Below, one piece after another: positions 21,330 through 31,287 of a DNA stretch of 64,000 nucleotides. The translations under genes were made by a program, and so were the position numbers. The notes under the pieces are model-generated. The model was given only the letters and a program-made list of their open reading frames with translations. It had not been told where the DNA came from and did not search any database. Position 1 is the first letter of the stretch, and every line of letters begins with the position of its first letter. Origin of the DNA: Pleurodeles waltl. Taxonomy: Eukaryota > Chordata > Amphibia > Caudata > Salamandridae. Location of the stretch: positions 1,028,971,066-1,029,035,065 of the forward strand of contig NC_090446.1 in assembly GCF_031143425.1 (NCBI RefSeq), in the 5' to 3' direction.

Positions 21330-21589
21330 CAGCCTCATCCTGAAGCCGTGTCGGGCCTTTTCAATCCATTTAGAGCCACTCCCCGCCCCTTCAGCTCACT
21401 CTTGCAGCTTTTTGCATTCTCCCATTGTGACGCTTTATCATTTTTCTCTTTCTTTCTCTTTCCCAAATGTGTCTTTTGCTTGCAGTAAGTGCTTGAGGCA
21501 GAAAAATAAGCGCCAGCCCTCAAAAACAAGTGCTGGTGCTCTGCACCGGAAACAACAAGCACAAATTAAGCACTGTCTGCCACATAATC
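21330..21589 (+). repeat. Dispersed SINE-like repeat ending CAAATTAAGCACTG, copy 2
   Basis: Same orientation and landmarks as 6150-6412: CTCACTCTTGCAG, CTTTCTTTCTCTTTCCC, AAAAATAAGCGCCAG, AAACAAGTGCTGGTGCTC, ending CAAATTAAGCACTG at about 21573. Confidence 0.6.
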
Positions 21590-21910
21590 TGCAGATTTTA
21601 ACAAAAAAAAAAAAAAAACGGTTCAAAAGTTACTAAAATGCAACACATGCTTTGCCGCTCAGTGTAAGGCCCTTTGCCAAGTTACATTTGTGTTACTGCA
21701 TTCGAGTATTAAACTGGTACTAATAAAGGCCAACAATGCCCAGAGAATGTTAACAAGTTTGAAAACGACAAACTAGTGACGCAATACTATAACAAAATGT
21801 ACCGCAACATGCCTCATAATGTGCCTCATCTTGATGCATAAATTACTCAAACCTGCCGCGTTATTTGGCCTTCTCCTGCATCATGTATCCAGTGGCCCTG
21901 AATATTGTGC
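21590..21910 (+). repeat. Dispersed repeat, copy 2 (pair with 2060-2420)
   Basis: Same landmarks and orientation as 2060-2420, starting AGATTTTAACAAAAA and ending CCAGTGGCCC at about 21893. It directly abuts the SINE-like repeat. At 6150-6412 that repeat is not followed by this sequence, so the two are separate insertions or parts of a larger composite. Confidence 0.6.
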
Positions 21911-22540
21911 AGCAGCGCAGCGACAGAGGTAGCCTTGGGCAGAGAAGGCGGAAACCGGCGTGAGGCTCTTGTCATTCACAACTGACACGCCCCGCCCTTT
22001 GTGTGTGCTTCACGCCCTACCTCCACGCCTTGATGAGATCGGCGGGTGGAGCTGAGCAGTCCTTGCCTCTGGCTGGTATGGTCCTGGCAGGCTCTGCCTA
22101 CTTGCTGCGTCCATGACAGACCAGTTGGTACCTGTGACTATGGAACACATTGAACGTGCACGTGCAACTCTGCCGGGAACGAGGCGTCTGCCGCCAGCCC
22201 GGAACTAAGGCACGGACGCGTCCATGTGATGATTACCTATAGCGCAGAACTGGAGTCGGCTGCGAACGGAGATGAGTCATCCATAGCTGCCGGCCTCGCC
22301 AATACAGCAGCTTGGAAAAAGCAACAATTGCGAATACTTCTTTTACATCGGGGAAGGATAACGTGTTTTGCAGCTCCAGCAGGTGTCGGATTCAGCCGAG
22401 TCACCCCCAGTTACTGCGTGGTGTGGTGAATTGTGGGAGCGTACCTGTGCCGGTCCATGCCCACCCCCCTCCTCCCGGCCTTGCCGCCTCCACATGTCTC
22501 CGGTCCACATGTGCAAAATAACCTAATTTGTAAAATCGGT
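21900..22540. promoter_or_regulatory. CpG-rich patch
   Basis: By eye this 640-base stretch has roughly 35 CpG dinucleotides at about 55 percent G+C, near the expected count without CpG loss. Surrounding non-transposon DNA is CpG-poor. No conserved exon or start context was recognised. It could be an unmethylated promoter-like island for an unrecognised transcript, or a young GC-rich repeat. Confidence 0.3.
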
Positions 22541-23479
22541 GCTTCCTTTATTTTTTGGGCATGTGGTCGCTTCATCCCTCAAATGCTGAGGACTGGTCGT
22601 GTAAGTGCGGCCCTGTCTCTATGACAGTGAAATACAGCGCAGACAGATACATACTGCTCTAGCTGGAAGTTTGTTGTGCATTACATTTCACCCTGATACT
22701 GTGCTCGAGTTAACAAATGCACACAAAAGTAAAAGGTTTTGAATGTCTGGGTGTCTAACAGGTGCCACCCCATTAAGCAGGATGCGGGAAACATTCATTG
22801 ATTCCACACGGAGCACCTTTGCCAATACATGTCTCAATCAGTGTTCTGAATTGCAGTTAACATGATAGATACAGAATTGATGTGGATTTTTGCTGAAGCC
22901 ATTTAGACATTTGTGTGCGGTGAACAGGTTTATTTGCTCAACATTCTGACATTCTGGACATTCTTTTGATATAGCTGAAGGGTTGCTAGGGTGTTGACAC
23001 CAGAGTCCTGCTTTCTAAAAATGACTAAAATACCAGCTCTCTGGTAGCCAAAGCTATACATTATGGACCTATTATCTTACTTCTTGCATGTTATGACTGA
23101 GGTTTGCTGCTGGAAAACTGATATTTTTGTCCTCTTATATTTATGGCTGATAAGCGGGTACGAGAGATCTATTATTGGAGGATGTGGTTTGTTTAGCCAG
23201 CCTGGAAATATCCCCTTCTAAATGCCCATAAGAACTTTAACTTTTTTGTCATCTTCATAGGGACTTGTGCTGAAAAACGCAATTTTGGCTTAAAAAATAT
23301 CTTGAGGGAGGGAACTACCCTCGCTACATTCTCATTGGAGAGAAGTTGATACGGGCTTGCCCGCACAATGCGATTTAAGGTGTGGATTTGTGCCCCACTA
23401 TTTACAAAGTTCACCAGCCCCCACTGTCTCAGGTCTGTCACGTCACGCACAACAACTGGAGCTTCTGAATAACAAGAAT
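22541..23479. other. Intergenic, nothing recognised
   Basis: Mixed composition. The minus-strand frame 23193-23537 overlaps the foldback and shows no family motif. Confidence 0.4.
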
Positions 23480-23652
23480 TGGCAAAGCCAATAGGATTTG
23501 CTTTGTCTTTTTTTCTATGTAACTGGCTTACAAACATTAGAGAAATGTTATTTTATTAAATTAAAAACAAACATTATTATAACATTTTTCTAATATTTTT
23601 AATCCAGTTACATAGAAAAAAAGACAATGGCAAAATGTATTGGCAGGCATTT
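23480..23652. repeat. ~170-bp foldback (inverted repeat)
   Basis: A perfect 24-base arm (23503-23526) is exactly reverse-complementary to 23604-23627. The pairing continues imperfectly inward (ACATTAGAGAAATGTTAT against ATATTAGAAAAATGTTAT) to a short A/T loop near 23552-23577. It also continues outward (CCAATAGGATTTGC against CCAATACATTTTGC). A transcript would fold into one long hairpin. No terminal duplication was identified. Confidence 0.8.
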
Positions 23653-24335
23653 TAGAAGAAAGAAAACAGAAGAAGACAGAAGATGGCAGAAAATGGGAGA
23701 AGACAGTGAAGGCGGAAGACACCAGAAGACAGAAAGCGGCAGAAAACACAAGCCATGACAAGACAGAAAACGAAAGAAGACAGAAGGCGCCAGAAGACGG
23801 AAAAAGACAAAAGACAGAAGAAGACGGAAGGCATGAGAAGACAGAAGATGGCAGAAGACAGAGGCGTGAGATGACAGAAGAAGACAGAAGATGAGAGAAG
23901 ACAGAAGATGGAAGAAGAGAGAAGACGGTAGAAGACAGAGAACAACAGAAGACAGGTGAAGACAGAAGGAGGAAGAAGACAGAAGGCATGAGAAGACAGA
24001 AGATGGAAGAAGGCAAGACAGAAGAAAACGGAAGGCATGAGAAGACAGAAGATGTGAGAGGACAGAAGTAAGAAAAAGAGAGAAGACGATAGACAACGAC
24101 AGAAGACAGATGGCGTGAGAAGGCAAAAACATGAGAAGAGTGCGGACGTGAGAACACAGAAGACGGCATGCGGTAAAGAAGACAGAAGACGATATGCAGA
24201 GTCATCAAAGAAAGATGTCAGTGAAGTAAGAAAACGGCAGGCTGGAAGAAAAAAGAAGACAGCAATGAAGAAAAAAAACAGAGAAGACGTCAGCGAAGAA
24301 AGAAGACAGCATCCAAGAAGGAAAAAAGAAGTGTC
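23653..24335 (+). repeat. Degenerate purine-rich tandem array (GAAGACAGAAGA-like)
   Basis: About 680 bases of near-continuous purine built from variants of GAAGACAGAAGA and GAAGACAGAAGATGGCA, without a strict period. The complementary strand is an uninterrupted pyrimidine tract, which explains the long Ser/Leu/Phe-rich minus-strand frames (23561-24470). They are compositional artefacts. Confidence 0.85.
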
Positions 24336-26142
24336 TTCTGCGTCGCAGCCAGAGGAAGGACACTGGCCAATGTCTGATAGGAAGTGACCGTGAAGAGTAC
24401 TTGCTCCACAAGCAACTCGACGGCAAGATTGACGAAGAAGACAATGACAGGAAGATGACGTGCTGGCCAATCCGAAGCAGGTAAATCAGAGCGACGTTGG
24501 AGTAAGCCAATGGTGAGTTTAGGTAAGTAAGGGGCTGGTTCCAATCCCCTTTCAAGTTTTTCTTTTTTTACTAACAAAAGATTTTGCAAGCACACGTGCA
24601 GGCGAAACCTAAAAAATAAGGCATTTCTAAATAAAGGGCACTGAGTAACTCTAATAGCACCAGGATACATTCATGAAGAGAGGCTACAGAAAAAGACTGT
24701 AAAAAGGCCTGGAATCTTGCAAGATGCAACAGCCATATTGTAAAAATTAGGAATGAAGAGAGATTACAAGAAGCCAAACCGAATGGAATCAAAGCATAGT
24801 TGTTCACATAACTCCTACACGAGAGTGATGATTTACAACATTTAACACCATTATTATAATTCATCTTTATAGACAGACCCGGTTAAATAGGGCTGCGGCC
24901 CGCTGCCACTGGTGTCAGTCTCCCCAGATGGCCAAGCTTTCCAAATGGCCTTAGTTTGCATTTAATACTACGGTGGGAACTGAAATTCGTTCAGAAACTG
25001 TGAAGTAGTTCTTCATCCTTTCCAAAACATGATAAAAGATGTCTCCTTCTGGAGATGGCAAGGAGGGGGTGCCGTAGACTAGGGGGCCCATTTATCAATA
25101 ATAGATTTTGCGTCAACCCGGGACAATTTCTACAACAAGCCAAGATAGCACACACTGTTAGTGGCATTGGGAGTACGTTCCCGGAGGCCACTCCAGAACA
25201 TAACATTATGCAGCCACTTCTAGGATTGGCAGGAAGCAGGAGACCTGTTACGTACATGTATGCAGCATATATATTGGACAGGTAGGGAAACACAGAGAGG
25301 ACTTGTTACAGATGGGTAAGACTGCACAGAGGTAACAGCGGAGGATGGCCTGTGAATAGGCAAAGGGTCTGTCCCCTATTGCTCGCCTCAAACTGATACA
25401 GTTTCACTTCTTGCATAGAACGTATCTGCTCCTAATAGGCTGGCACAGATTCTGGAGGGATGTGTTTGGCAGTTTGCCATAAATGACTGGGGTGGGGTTA
25501 AAGCAGCGTTTATTAGTCCTGTGAAAAAAGACACAAAATGAAAATAAGAATGGTGGGTTTGTGGCCACATTTGGCAAAGAGTCATACAGCAATCCATTGA
25601 GGATTTCCTGGCACTGCAGGGGCTGCGAGATGGAAAAAGGATCTACAGGAATGGGCTCTGTCAGAAGAATAACATTAAAAATACACAAAGAGATTACAAA
25701 CTTACAGAAAATCAGGCTGAAGGGGCTGAAAAGATAACCATGTTTATCAGATCCGACAAATAATCAGCTACCTTGGATTAGGGTAATGTAAGGGCTATAA
25801 TTCTTTCACAGCACAACTAGGCGAGGACGAAGCACACGAGTTTTGATAGTGGTTGGGATGATGCACTGAAGTCTCATGTAGTAATTGCTGAAAAGGATGC
25901 TATTTGGATGGGGGTAAGAATGATACTTTTCCATTGTTGATTTGCTGCTGACAATATTGTTGGTGAAATTAATAAAAATAATTTACAAAAAAAAAGAAAC
26001 TAGGTGAAGATTTACTAACGTTTGCAAGGGCATCTATAGAGCGCAACCCAATCCGAGCTGTGCATGCTGGCTTTAAAAAATAATAAAATAAATGCATATC
26101 TAGTGGGTGCTTTAATTGGCTTCTCAAACACCTGCAGAAAAC
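24336..26142. other. Intergenic downstream of ARSG, nothing recognised
   Basis: No repeat family or exon was recognised between the purine array and the ARSG poly(A) region. A short A-rich run lies near 25987. Open frames are all under 130 codons and lack motifs. Confidence 0.4.
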
Positions 26143-26148
26143 TTTATT
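26143..26148 (-). terminator. ARSG: Poly(A) signal of ARSG
   Basis: TTTATT on the + strand is AATAAA on the ARSG strand, 134 bases after the ARSG stop codon. It is the nearest canonical signal, so the 3' UTR is probably short (about 26125-26281), though later signals could also be used. Confidence 0.45.
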
Positions 26149-26281
26149 AAATATACCTACGCGCATTTACTTTTTAAAATTATCCATCTTTTCGTCTGCA
26201 AATAAAGAGCACTGAGGAAGCTTCCACACCCATCTGACTGATGCAGAAATGAAAGCTAAATACAAACACAAATCCTACAAC

Positions 26282-26556
26282 TCAAAGCTCCTCACATCGG
26301 CACACGACATGGTGTGGATTGCAACAAGGAATGACTGAATGGTCTTGGGAGTAATCTGCTTTGGAGACGTTGTCCACACTGATATCCTGGAGAAGGTCAC
26401 CCAGAGCCTTTTCAATTTCAGGAAACACCCGCTGATATTCAGCAGACCTGCTGTCCAGTGGAAAGCTCTCCTCAGGATCCTGGCCCAGATTGAATATCAG
26501 TGGAGGGTCGTGATCCTGCTTACGCCCAATGCTTCCATCGCAGGCCTGGGCTCCAC
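26282..26556 (-). CDS. ARSG: ARSG, terminal coding exon
   Basis: ARSG is a lysosomal sulfatase that removes 3-O-sulfate from N-sulfoglucosamine in heparan sulfate. On the minus strand an acceptor (ATCTGTAG) at 26557 opens 275 coding bases, which complete the split Gly codon left by the previous exon. The peptide runs GAQACDGSIG, then DPPLIFNLGQDPEES, SAEYQRVFPEIEKAL, LLQDISVDNVSKADYSQD, and the Cys-rich end IPCCNPHHVVCRCEEL with a stop at 26282-26284. It follows the human ARSG C-terminus almost residue for residue, including ACDGS, the PLIFNL block, DNxSxADY and the PCCNP...CRC ending, which separates ARSG from ARSA and GALNS. No frame damage. The catalytic N-terminal exons are not in the window. 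Confidence 0.96.
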
Positions 26557-26796
26557 CTACAGATGAGACAGAATGACATCAAATGAATCTATCTGAAGCT
26601 ATGGCAGCCAATCACAGATCTGAGCACAGTGATGCGCTCTCAGAAGTGAGGACCATTGCATGAGACTGCAAGAAATGAGACAAGTTCACACCATGGAATT
26701 CGCAAGGGGGGAAAATGGGGGGGTGGGAGGGATGCTTGACCCTCCTGGATATAGGTACAGCCTGGTGTGCAGGCTCACACTGCAGAGTAACACTCA

Positions 26797-26952
26797 GGGC
26801 CTGATTTATACTTTTTTAGCACCGCATTTGTGTGATTTTTTGATGCAAAAACAGTGCAAACTTACAAAATACAATTATATTTTGTAAGTTTGTGCCGCTT
26901 TTGCGTGAAAAAATGACGCAAATGCAGTGCAAAAAAAGTACAAATATGGGCC
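26797..26952. mobile_element. Palindromic MITE, family P, copy 1
   Basis: The element is almost one full palindrome: GGGCCTGATTTATAC at the left, GTACAAATATGGGCC at the right, and matching interior blocks around an ATTATATTTTG centre. It matches 47972-48128 closely. Flanking triplets are TCA at the left and TAA at the right, close to the Harbinger-type TWA target. Non-coding. Confidence 0.85.
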
Positions 26953-28264
26953 TAAGGATGCCATAATGTCACACTGCCTGGACTAGTATGGCCCCGCCCC
27001 TCATCAAAAACAGTCCGGGAAACTGCAGACCACCCACCCCCCTGAAAACATTTCTGCAGACACCCATGGTTCACACTGCCTATTGGACATGCGTTTAATG
27101 GTCTGGGAGCGTGTGAAGTTGTCAACAAGCAGTGACTAACGGAGTACAGTAGATGAAAGGACATTTCTAAAAGCAGTGACAGGTGGGAAACGCAAATTAA
27201 ATCAATGCTGTGCAGCAACGCAATACAGCTCACTGGTCTGTGCTTCTGCAAATCAGTAAGCTTATTTTGCCTCCTCCTAAACTCCCCCCCACTTAGTAAG
27301 TCTCTTTAGCACATGCTAGCGACATTACCTACAACCCTACAATGCAGATCTCCCATAGGCAGCTAAAATAACAGATCGCTTATAGCTGCTGATGCTATAC
27401 CCTACAAATTACTAAAGGATCACAAGCCTTTATTACCTTTATTATTCACCAAGGTGTCAACACACACCCCTCTGAGGATTGTGATGTATATGAAGAATTT
27501 TCATGAGGGCAATGACAGCAAGGATTATATGAAGGGTTTTTGCACTACGCTTGTGTGCTGAAGTACATAAGTATGGACAGCCATTTTATAAAGGTCACCC
27601 GCTTTTAGAAAGTTTCTGATCCTTTGACACTGAAAGTTTTTGGCGTTGTTTTGTTGGTGTTGCAAGTTGGTATCAAGGGAAAATTGTTTTCTTAGCAGAA
27701 AGCTTCAAATTTAATTGGAAAATGTGCTCATTTAGTCAAGTGAAAAAGCATCAAAAAAGTGAGAAAACTAGGCCTTCAACTGAAAAGCCTCTTCAGAAAT
27801 CTAGCCTGCAGTAATTAATCAGTTCTTAACTAATCAAGTTCACCAACTCTTGTTATTTGCATCTCTGAAAATGAGACGATGCAATATTTAACTGCTAACA
27901 TTTTACACAAAGGTACTGTTTTGTGAATGCATATTCCTGTGCTACTGACCAGAGCACAGGTCACTTCTGTAGTGTTTACTACAACAAGCCTTAGTGCCTT
28001 GCATTTAACAAGTATTTGTTAACAGAATAGGTCTCACCTTTTTGAGCTACTGGTTTTGTCAATGATTTTTGCAGCTGCAGAGTGTTTTTTGTGACTTCAG
28101 TGATGTCATTTAACTTGCCATGAGTGATGTAAGACGGTGCATGTCAGGGGCACAAGTTCTAGTTAGTTTACTGAACCTTAACCGGAAACCTTCAATGGTT
28201 TTTAGGGTCGTTTGTAACCATAAATGCACTTTAACTGTATTTTTCAACTATATATATATATATC
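26953..28264. other. ARSG intron, nothing recognised
   Basis: Apparently unique intron DNA ending in a short (TA)n run near 28251-28262, next to the left edge of the GC-rich Harbinger region. Confidence 0.4.
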
Positions 28265-28692
28265 ATTGTCACCTCCTGCTCCGTAAGGGGCCACAGACCC
28301 TGCAGGGCGGCCTAGGTTACTGGGGCGAAGCATCCCACAGAAAATATCTCCCAAACACGAAAAGCCCAGGCACCAGTCCATGTTAAAATCCAAGCATTTA
28401 ATAGCATTTCTGAGCAGCAAGACAAAAAAACTGACGCCCAACCCCCCAGCACATATCCTCCCTGCTAATGTCTCACCAGCACAACCCACCCAAACCAACA
28501 CCAACCCCTGAATGCCAACACAAACCATGGACACCCATCACCTAAGCATGACCACTGCACATACCCATCCCCCCCCAAACCACCCTCACAACTCCTCCCA
28601 CAAGGGAATGCCAGCACTGGGGGACAAGGGCACCCACAATTCGCACGCGATGGCACACACAGAAGCAATAACCATACTCTTTTACCCCTGCA

Positions 28693-29293
28693 GGGCCCGA
28701 ACGCCAAGACACCGGCCCGGAGGGTCCAGAAATGTCCATCCCACCCCCAGAACAGGCCCCCAGTGATGACAGCAGCTCTGTCGACCTAGAACCTGATGAC
28801 CAGCCCGGCCCATCGGGGACCTCTAGACAGTCGGTTCCCCTCAGGCAGCCACAGGCCACAGCAGACCTACCCCCCTCTGCGACAGAGGGAGGACAGGCCT
28901 AGGGAACCCACAGTCCAAGAGGCCCTCACCACCATCATGGGAGCGTACCACCACTCCCAAGAGACGATGGCGACGGTCCTGGCCAGGTTCCAGGAGATCC
29001 AGGCCATGCAGGAGGGCCAGTACATGGGGTTCCGGGAAAAACTGCGCAGCATCAGTTCTGCAATGGGTACAATCGTGGTGGCACTCAACCAGATTGTCAC
29101 CACATTGCGGGACCATGTGGCCCCCCAAAGGGCCCCTACCACTAGCATGGAGGAAGAACAGCCCACCACCTCCGCCGGCGCTAGTGGTCAGGAGGCCCCG
29201 ACACAACAGCAACGGCCCACCCGGACCCCACCCCCTGCAGAACATGAACCACCCCGCAAGAAAGGCCTGAGATCGAGGAAGAAGACAGGGTAG
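28693..29293 (+). pseudogene. Myb/SANT-like Harbinger partner, C-terminal exon only
   Basis: An acceptor (TTTACCCCTGCAG, to 28692) opens a frame with GPEMSIPPPEQAPSDDSSS and DDQPGPSGTSRQS, which reaches a stop near 28902. The continuation EDRPREPTVQEALTTIMGAY and the helical segment up to 29150 lie in another frame (28796-29293), so a frameshift separates them. The helix-rich part followed by TTSAGASGQEAP and a basic RKKGLRSRKKTG end are what I recall from newt 'Myb-related, partner of profilin-like' predictions. The DNA-binding exons are missing upstream. A possible poly(A) signal (AATAAA) is at 29506. In Harbinger systems such proteins bring the transposase to the nucleus and to the ends. 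Confidence 0.6.
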
Positions 29294-29803
29294 GATGTCA
29301 AGACCCCCGCCATGCACGGATCCCCCCGGATGTCATCCCACTGTCCCACTTGTTCACGCTGTCCAACCTTGAACTGCCCCTGCTCCACCTTCCACAGGCA
29401 TATGGACAATGCACCAGTGCGAACGTGAGTCTGGACTCTGCCATGGACATGCCTCCACCATCACCCATCACCCTTTTTGAACTATACACCAATTTTTGCA
29501 CTTCAATAAACACAATTATTGCACAAAAACCATCAGGAGTCTGCTATTTATTTTTCTAAACCAAATGTATTCGATATAACCAACCAAAAATGTCCAAATA
29601 CATTGTGATGACAACATACCAGGGTCACACAGTGGTAGTCCATGGGGAAATAAACCAGAGGGCACTCCGTGGGGACCACATCACTGAAATAGGAAGGCAA
29701 AATCACAACTAAGTTACCATACATTGGGGTGAAAGGTCAGACAGTAGAGAGCCAGTACTGTTACAGATATAATAAAATGCAGGAGTAGATTCTTACCTGT
29801 GTG

Positions 29804-30874
29804 TTACTGGAAATACTGCAGTATCACTCTGTCCCTGTTGTCTGTGTCGTCCTCTTCGTCTTCCTCCTCTTCACTCTCCGCAGGCTCCACAGCGGCCACA
29901 ACACCACCATCTGGACCATCCTCCTGCAGGAAAGGCACCTGGCGTCGCAAAGCCAGGTTGTGAAGCATGCAGCAGGCCACGATGATATGACACACCTTCT
30001 TTGGTGAGTACATTAGGGAACCACCTGTCATATGCAGGCACCTAAACCTGGCCTTCAGGAGGCCGAAGGTCCGCTCGATCACCCTCCTAGTACGCCCATG
30101 GGCCTCATTGTACAGTTCCTCTGCCCTTGTCCTGGGATTCCTCACTGGGGTCAATAGCCAAGGCAGGTTGGGGTAACCAGAGTCACCAATTAGCCACACA
30201 CGCTGTCTCTGTAGCTGTTCCATCACATAAGGGATGCTGCTATTTCGCATGACGTACGCGTCATGCACTGACCCTGGGAACTTGGCATTTAAATGGGAGA
30301 TGTACTGGTCAGCCAAACAGACCACCTGGACATTCATCGAATGATAACTTTTTCGGTTCCTGTACACCTGCTCATTGTCTTTGGGGGGGACCAAAGCCAC
30401 ATGGGTACCATCAATGGCACCAATGATATTGGGAATGTGTCCAAGGGCATAGAAATCACCCTTCACTGTAGGCAAGTCACCCACCTCAGGGAATATGATG
30501 TAGCTCCGCATGTATTTCATCAGGGCAGACAACACTCTGGACAATACCTTTGAAAACATAGGCTGAGACATCCCAGATGAAATGGCCACTGTAGTTTGAA
30601 ATGATCCACTAGCCAAAAAATGGAGTACTGACAGCACCTGCACTAGAGGCGGAATCCCTGTGGGTTGGCGGATGGGTGACATCAGGTCTGGCTCCAGCTG
30701 GGCACACAGTTCCTGTATAGTGGCAGTGTTGAGTCTATAGGTGAGTATGACATGTCGTTCTTCCATTGTCGACAGGTCCACCAGCGGTCTGTACACGGGA
30801 ACATTCCTCCGTCTCCTCGCAAGTCCCAGCGGACGGTGCCTAGGAAGGACAACATGGAGCACAGAGTCAATCAA
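29804..30874 (-). CDS. HARBI1-like DDE transposase, apparently intact
   Basis: The 356-codon frame has the DDE_4 nuclease layout. The first Asp is in NIIGAIDGTHVAL (D155), followed by KFPGSVHDAYVMRNS, GDSGYPNLPWLLTP (D231), and the Glu in RRVIERTFGLLKARFRCL (E267). The HNLA helix and an acidic tail follow. An N-terminal helix-turn-helix (TATIQELCAQL, VLSVLHFLASGSFQ) is present. No stop or frameshift. The listed first codon is TTG, and the frame stays open upstream to about 30985 without ATG. A TTTCCTAG-like acceptor just before RHRPLGL (near 30835) suggests the true start is in a 5' exon. A GTAAGA donor-like site follows the stop, so the 3' UTR may also be spliced. It lies in an ARSG intron on ARSG's strand. 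Confidence 0.92.
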   Translation of the reverse strand: MIDSVLHVVLPRHRPLGLARRRRNVPVYRPLVDLSTMEERHVILTYRLNTATIQELCAQLEPDLMSPIRQPTGIPPLVQVLSVLHFLASGSFQTTVAISSGMSQPMFSKVLSRVLSALMKYMRSYIIFPEVGDLPTVKGDFYALGHIPNIIGAIDGTHVALVPPKDNEQVYRNRKSYHSMNVQVVCLADQYISHLNAKFPGSVHDAYVMRNSSIPYVMEQLQRQRVWLIGDSGYPNLPWLLTPVRNPRTRAEELYNEAHGRTRRVIERTFGLLKARFRCLHMTGGSLMYSPKKVCHIIVACCMLHNLALRRQVPFLQEDGPDGGVVAAVEPAESEEEEDEEDDTDNRDRVILQYFQ

Positions 30875-30985
30875 CCCACAGGTAAGTTCCCACAGCCTGC
30901 ACAGTACACAAATCTCTCTGGATTGAATAGCTTGTATGAGTGTCGATGCAAGGCCTAGCCATGTGTGACGCAGTGGGAATTAAGC

Positions 30986-31287
30986 CATGTGGGCCCTTGA
31001 AATGGCAGCTGCCTGACCTGTGAAGTGTGACAATGTGAAGTGAGGTCATTGCGCTGGCGTGGCATGCTGTGGCGGTAGGCGGTCGAAGACCGCGGCGCAA
31101 AGCAGCATTGGTTAACATTGAACCCTATGGGTTTCAGGAGCCAATGACGATGTGCGCCGGCGGTCGCGGTACGCACCGCCGCGGGCGTGACCGCCATTTT
31201 CTCTCTGCTTAATCACACGAGACCTGACCATCCACAGGAGAGGACCTATACTGCAAGTGCTGCTGTGACCTCGGTCTGGAAGTGACA
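30986..31287. promoter_or_regulatory. Shared head-to-head promoter region of transposase and Myb-like gene
   Basis: About 300 bases separate the open end of the transposase frame from the Myb-like ATG, and the genes point away from each other. The segment is CpG-rich and carries short palindromes (GGCGGTCGAAGACCGC; GCGCCGGCGGTCGCGG with partner blocks). A bidirectional promoter is inferred from geometry; no TATA box was identified. Confidence 0.4.

Noticed and set aside
23561..24555. Long overlapping minus-strand frames rich in Ser/Leu/Phe
   Set aside because: They mirror a purine-only tandem array on the + strand; stop codons are excluded by composition, not selection.
26282..26556. Assignment to GALNS or ARSA
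   Set aside because: The PLIF.LG.DP..SFPL segment resembles GALNS, but ACDGS, DN.S.ADY and the PCCNP...CRC ending fit ARSG, and the neighbouring exon and WIPI1 synteny agree.
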